Made by a program: the position numbers and the translations under genes. Of a DNA stretch of 8,009 nucleotides, positions 7,352 to 8,009 are shown in pieces. Source of the stretch: Desulfobacteraceae bacterium (GTDB lineage: Bacteria; Desulfobacterota; Desulfobacteria; Desulfobacterales; Desulfosalsimonadaceae); the NCBI GenBank assembly GCA_007131845.1, contig SLPT01000135.1, positions 1 through 8,009 on the forward strand, read 5' to 3'. The notes under the pieces were generated by a model, which was not told where the DNA came from, did no database searches, and saw only the letters and a program-made list of their open reading frames with translations. Every line of letters begins with the position of its first letter. Within the stretch, counting starts at the first letter, position 1.

Positions 7352-7357
7352 CACCCA

Positions 7358-8009
7358 TTGAAAAAAGACGTTGAAAAAGTAGTTCTGGCATACTCCGGCG
7401 GTCTGGATACTTCCGTTATCCTGAAGTGGCTGGCCGAGACCTATCAATGCGAAGTGATCGCCTTTTCCGCGGATATCGGGCAGGGCGAAGAGCTTGACGA
7501 CGTGCGGGAAAAGGCGTTTGCGACCGGCGCATCCGAGGTCTACATCGATGATCTGACGGAAGCGTTCGTGTCCGATTACGTGTTTCCGGCGTTTCGGGCG
7601 AACGTCATCTACGAGGGCCAGTACCTGCTGGGCACATCCCTTGCGCGGCCGCTTATCGCCAAACGCCAGATGGAAATCGCCGCCCGGGAGGGCGCGGACG
7701 CCGTAAGCCACGGGGCAACCGGCAAAGGCAACGACCAGGTGCGCTTCGAGCTGGCCTACTATGCCATCGATCCCCACATCCAGGTGATCTCCCCCTGGCG
7801 GGAATGGGACCTCAATTCCAGGAGTGCGCTCATGGCGTTTGCCGAAAAGCACGGCATACCCGTCACTTCAACCCGCGAAAAACCATATTCCACCGACCGG
7901 AACCTGCTTCATATCAGCTATGAGGGAGGGGTTCTCGAAGATCCCTGGAACCCGCCGTCCGAAGATATGTTCACCCTGACAACCTCTCCCCGAAATGCAC
8001 CGGATGAGC
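7358..8009 (+). CDS. argG: Argininosuccinate synthase (5' part, cut by window end)
   Basis: ArgG condenses citrulline and aspartate using ATP, giving argininosuccinate, the next-to-last step of arginine synthesis. The window holds 217 codons, a little over half of the usual ~400 residues; the frame is still open at base 8009. The N-terminal P-loop AYSGGLDTS (11-19) of the PP-loop ATPase fold is present, followed by ADIGQGEE (38-45), [18 protein letters not shown] (85-102, citrulline/aspartate side), [14 protein letters not shown] (118-131, nucleotide and aspartate contacts), and SPWREW (145-150) and [15 protein letters not shown] (177-191) further on. The start is TTG 7358, supported by AAGGAG and by the normal distance to the P-loop. 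The 190-base gap from argF is larger than other gaps in the arginine block, so argG may have its own promoter or leader control. Confidence 0.96.
   Translation, partial: MKKDVEKVVLAYSGGLDTSVILKWLAETYQCEVIAFSADIGQGEELDDVREKAFATGASEVYIDDLTEAFVSDYVFPAFRANVIYEGQYLLGTSLARPLIAKRQMEIAAREGADAVSHGATGKGNDQVRFELAYYAIDPHIQVISPWREWDLNSRSALMAFAEKHGIPVTSTREKPYSTDRNLLHISYEGGVLEDPWNPPSEDMFTLTTSPRNAPDE

Noticed and set aside
7170..7361. 63-codon open frame between argF and argG whose stop overlaps the argG start
   Set aside because: The overlap is tempting as a leader peptide, but the peptide shows no arginine run or known motif and the stem-loops explain the sequence better. Conservation would be needed to revive it.
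1..8009. CRISPR array, tRNA/rRNA genes, transposase, prophage or defence genes
   Set aside because: None was found: no regularly spaced direct repeats, no cloverleaf-like sequence, and every long frame with recognisable motifs is a housekeeping gene.

Overview
The window is an ordinary stretch of bacterial housekeeping genes, all on the + strand, GC-rich and densely packed. Gene order and protein style (xerC-hslV-hslU, then argB-argD-argF-argG, a hexameric-type acetylglutamate kinase, and a dispersed-repeat-like palindromic element) fit a deltaproteobacterium, most likely Desulfobacterota of the Desulfobacterales type. This taxonomic call is inferred from gene order and recall of similar sequences; no search was run.

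Layout. Positions 1-56 may hold the last codons of an upstream gene. A small HAD-superfamily phosphatase-like protein is at 57-629. A gene-free stretch of about 290 bases (630-916) follows and is mostly an imperfect, nested inverted-repeat element (631-817). A proteolysis/recombination block comes next: xerC (917-1879, tyrosine recombinase for chromosome dimer resolution), hslV (1932-2489) and hslU (2495-3961), which together make the ATP-dependent HslUV protease. A 116-base spacer with two perfect hairpins, the second terminator-like, separates this from the arginine block: argB (4078-4953), argD (4958-6175), argF (about 6253-7167) and argG (from 7358, cut by the window end). A 190-base spacer with strong stem-loops lies between argF and argG.

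How the genes work together. ArgB, ArgD, ArgF and ArgG catalyse steps 2, 4, 6 and 7 of arginine synthesis (acetylglutamate phosphorylation, acetylornithine formation, citrulline formation, argininosuccinate formation). argC and the gene for acetyl removal (argJ or argE) are not in the window; argH could lie just downstream. ArgB has the N-terminal helix and C-terminal end typical of arginine-inhibited hexameric kinases, so feedback control by arginine at this step is likely. HslV carries a five-residue leader before its catalytic threonine, and HslU ends in the conserved tail that activates HslV.

I found no undescribed system, CRISPR array, RNA gene, insertion sequence or prophage. The points most worth a second look are the low-complexity insertion in HslU built on a 12-base tandem repeat, the nested palindromic element before xerC, and the hairpins in front of argB and argG.
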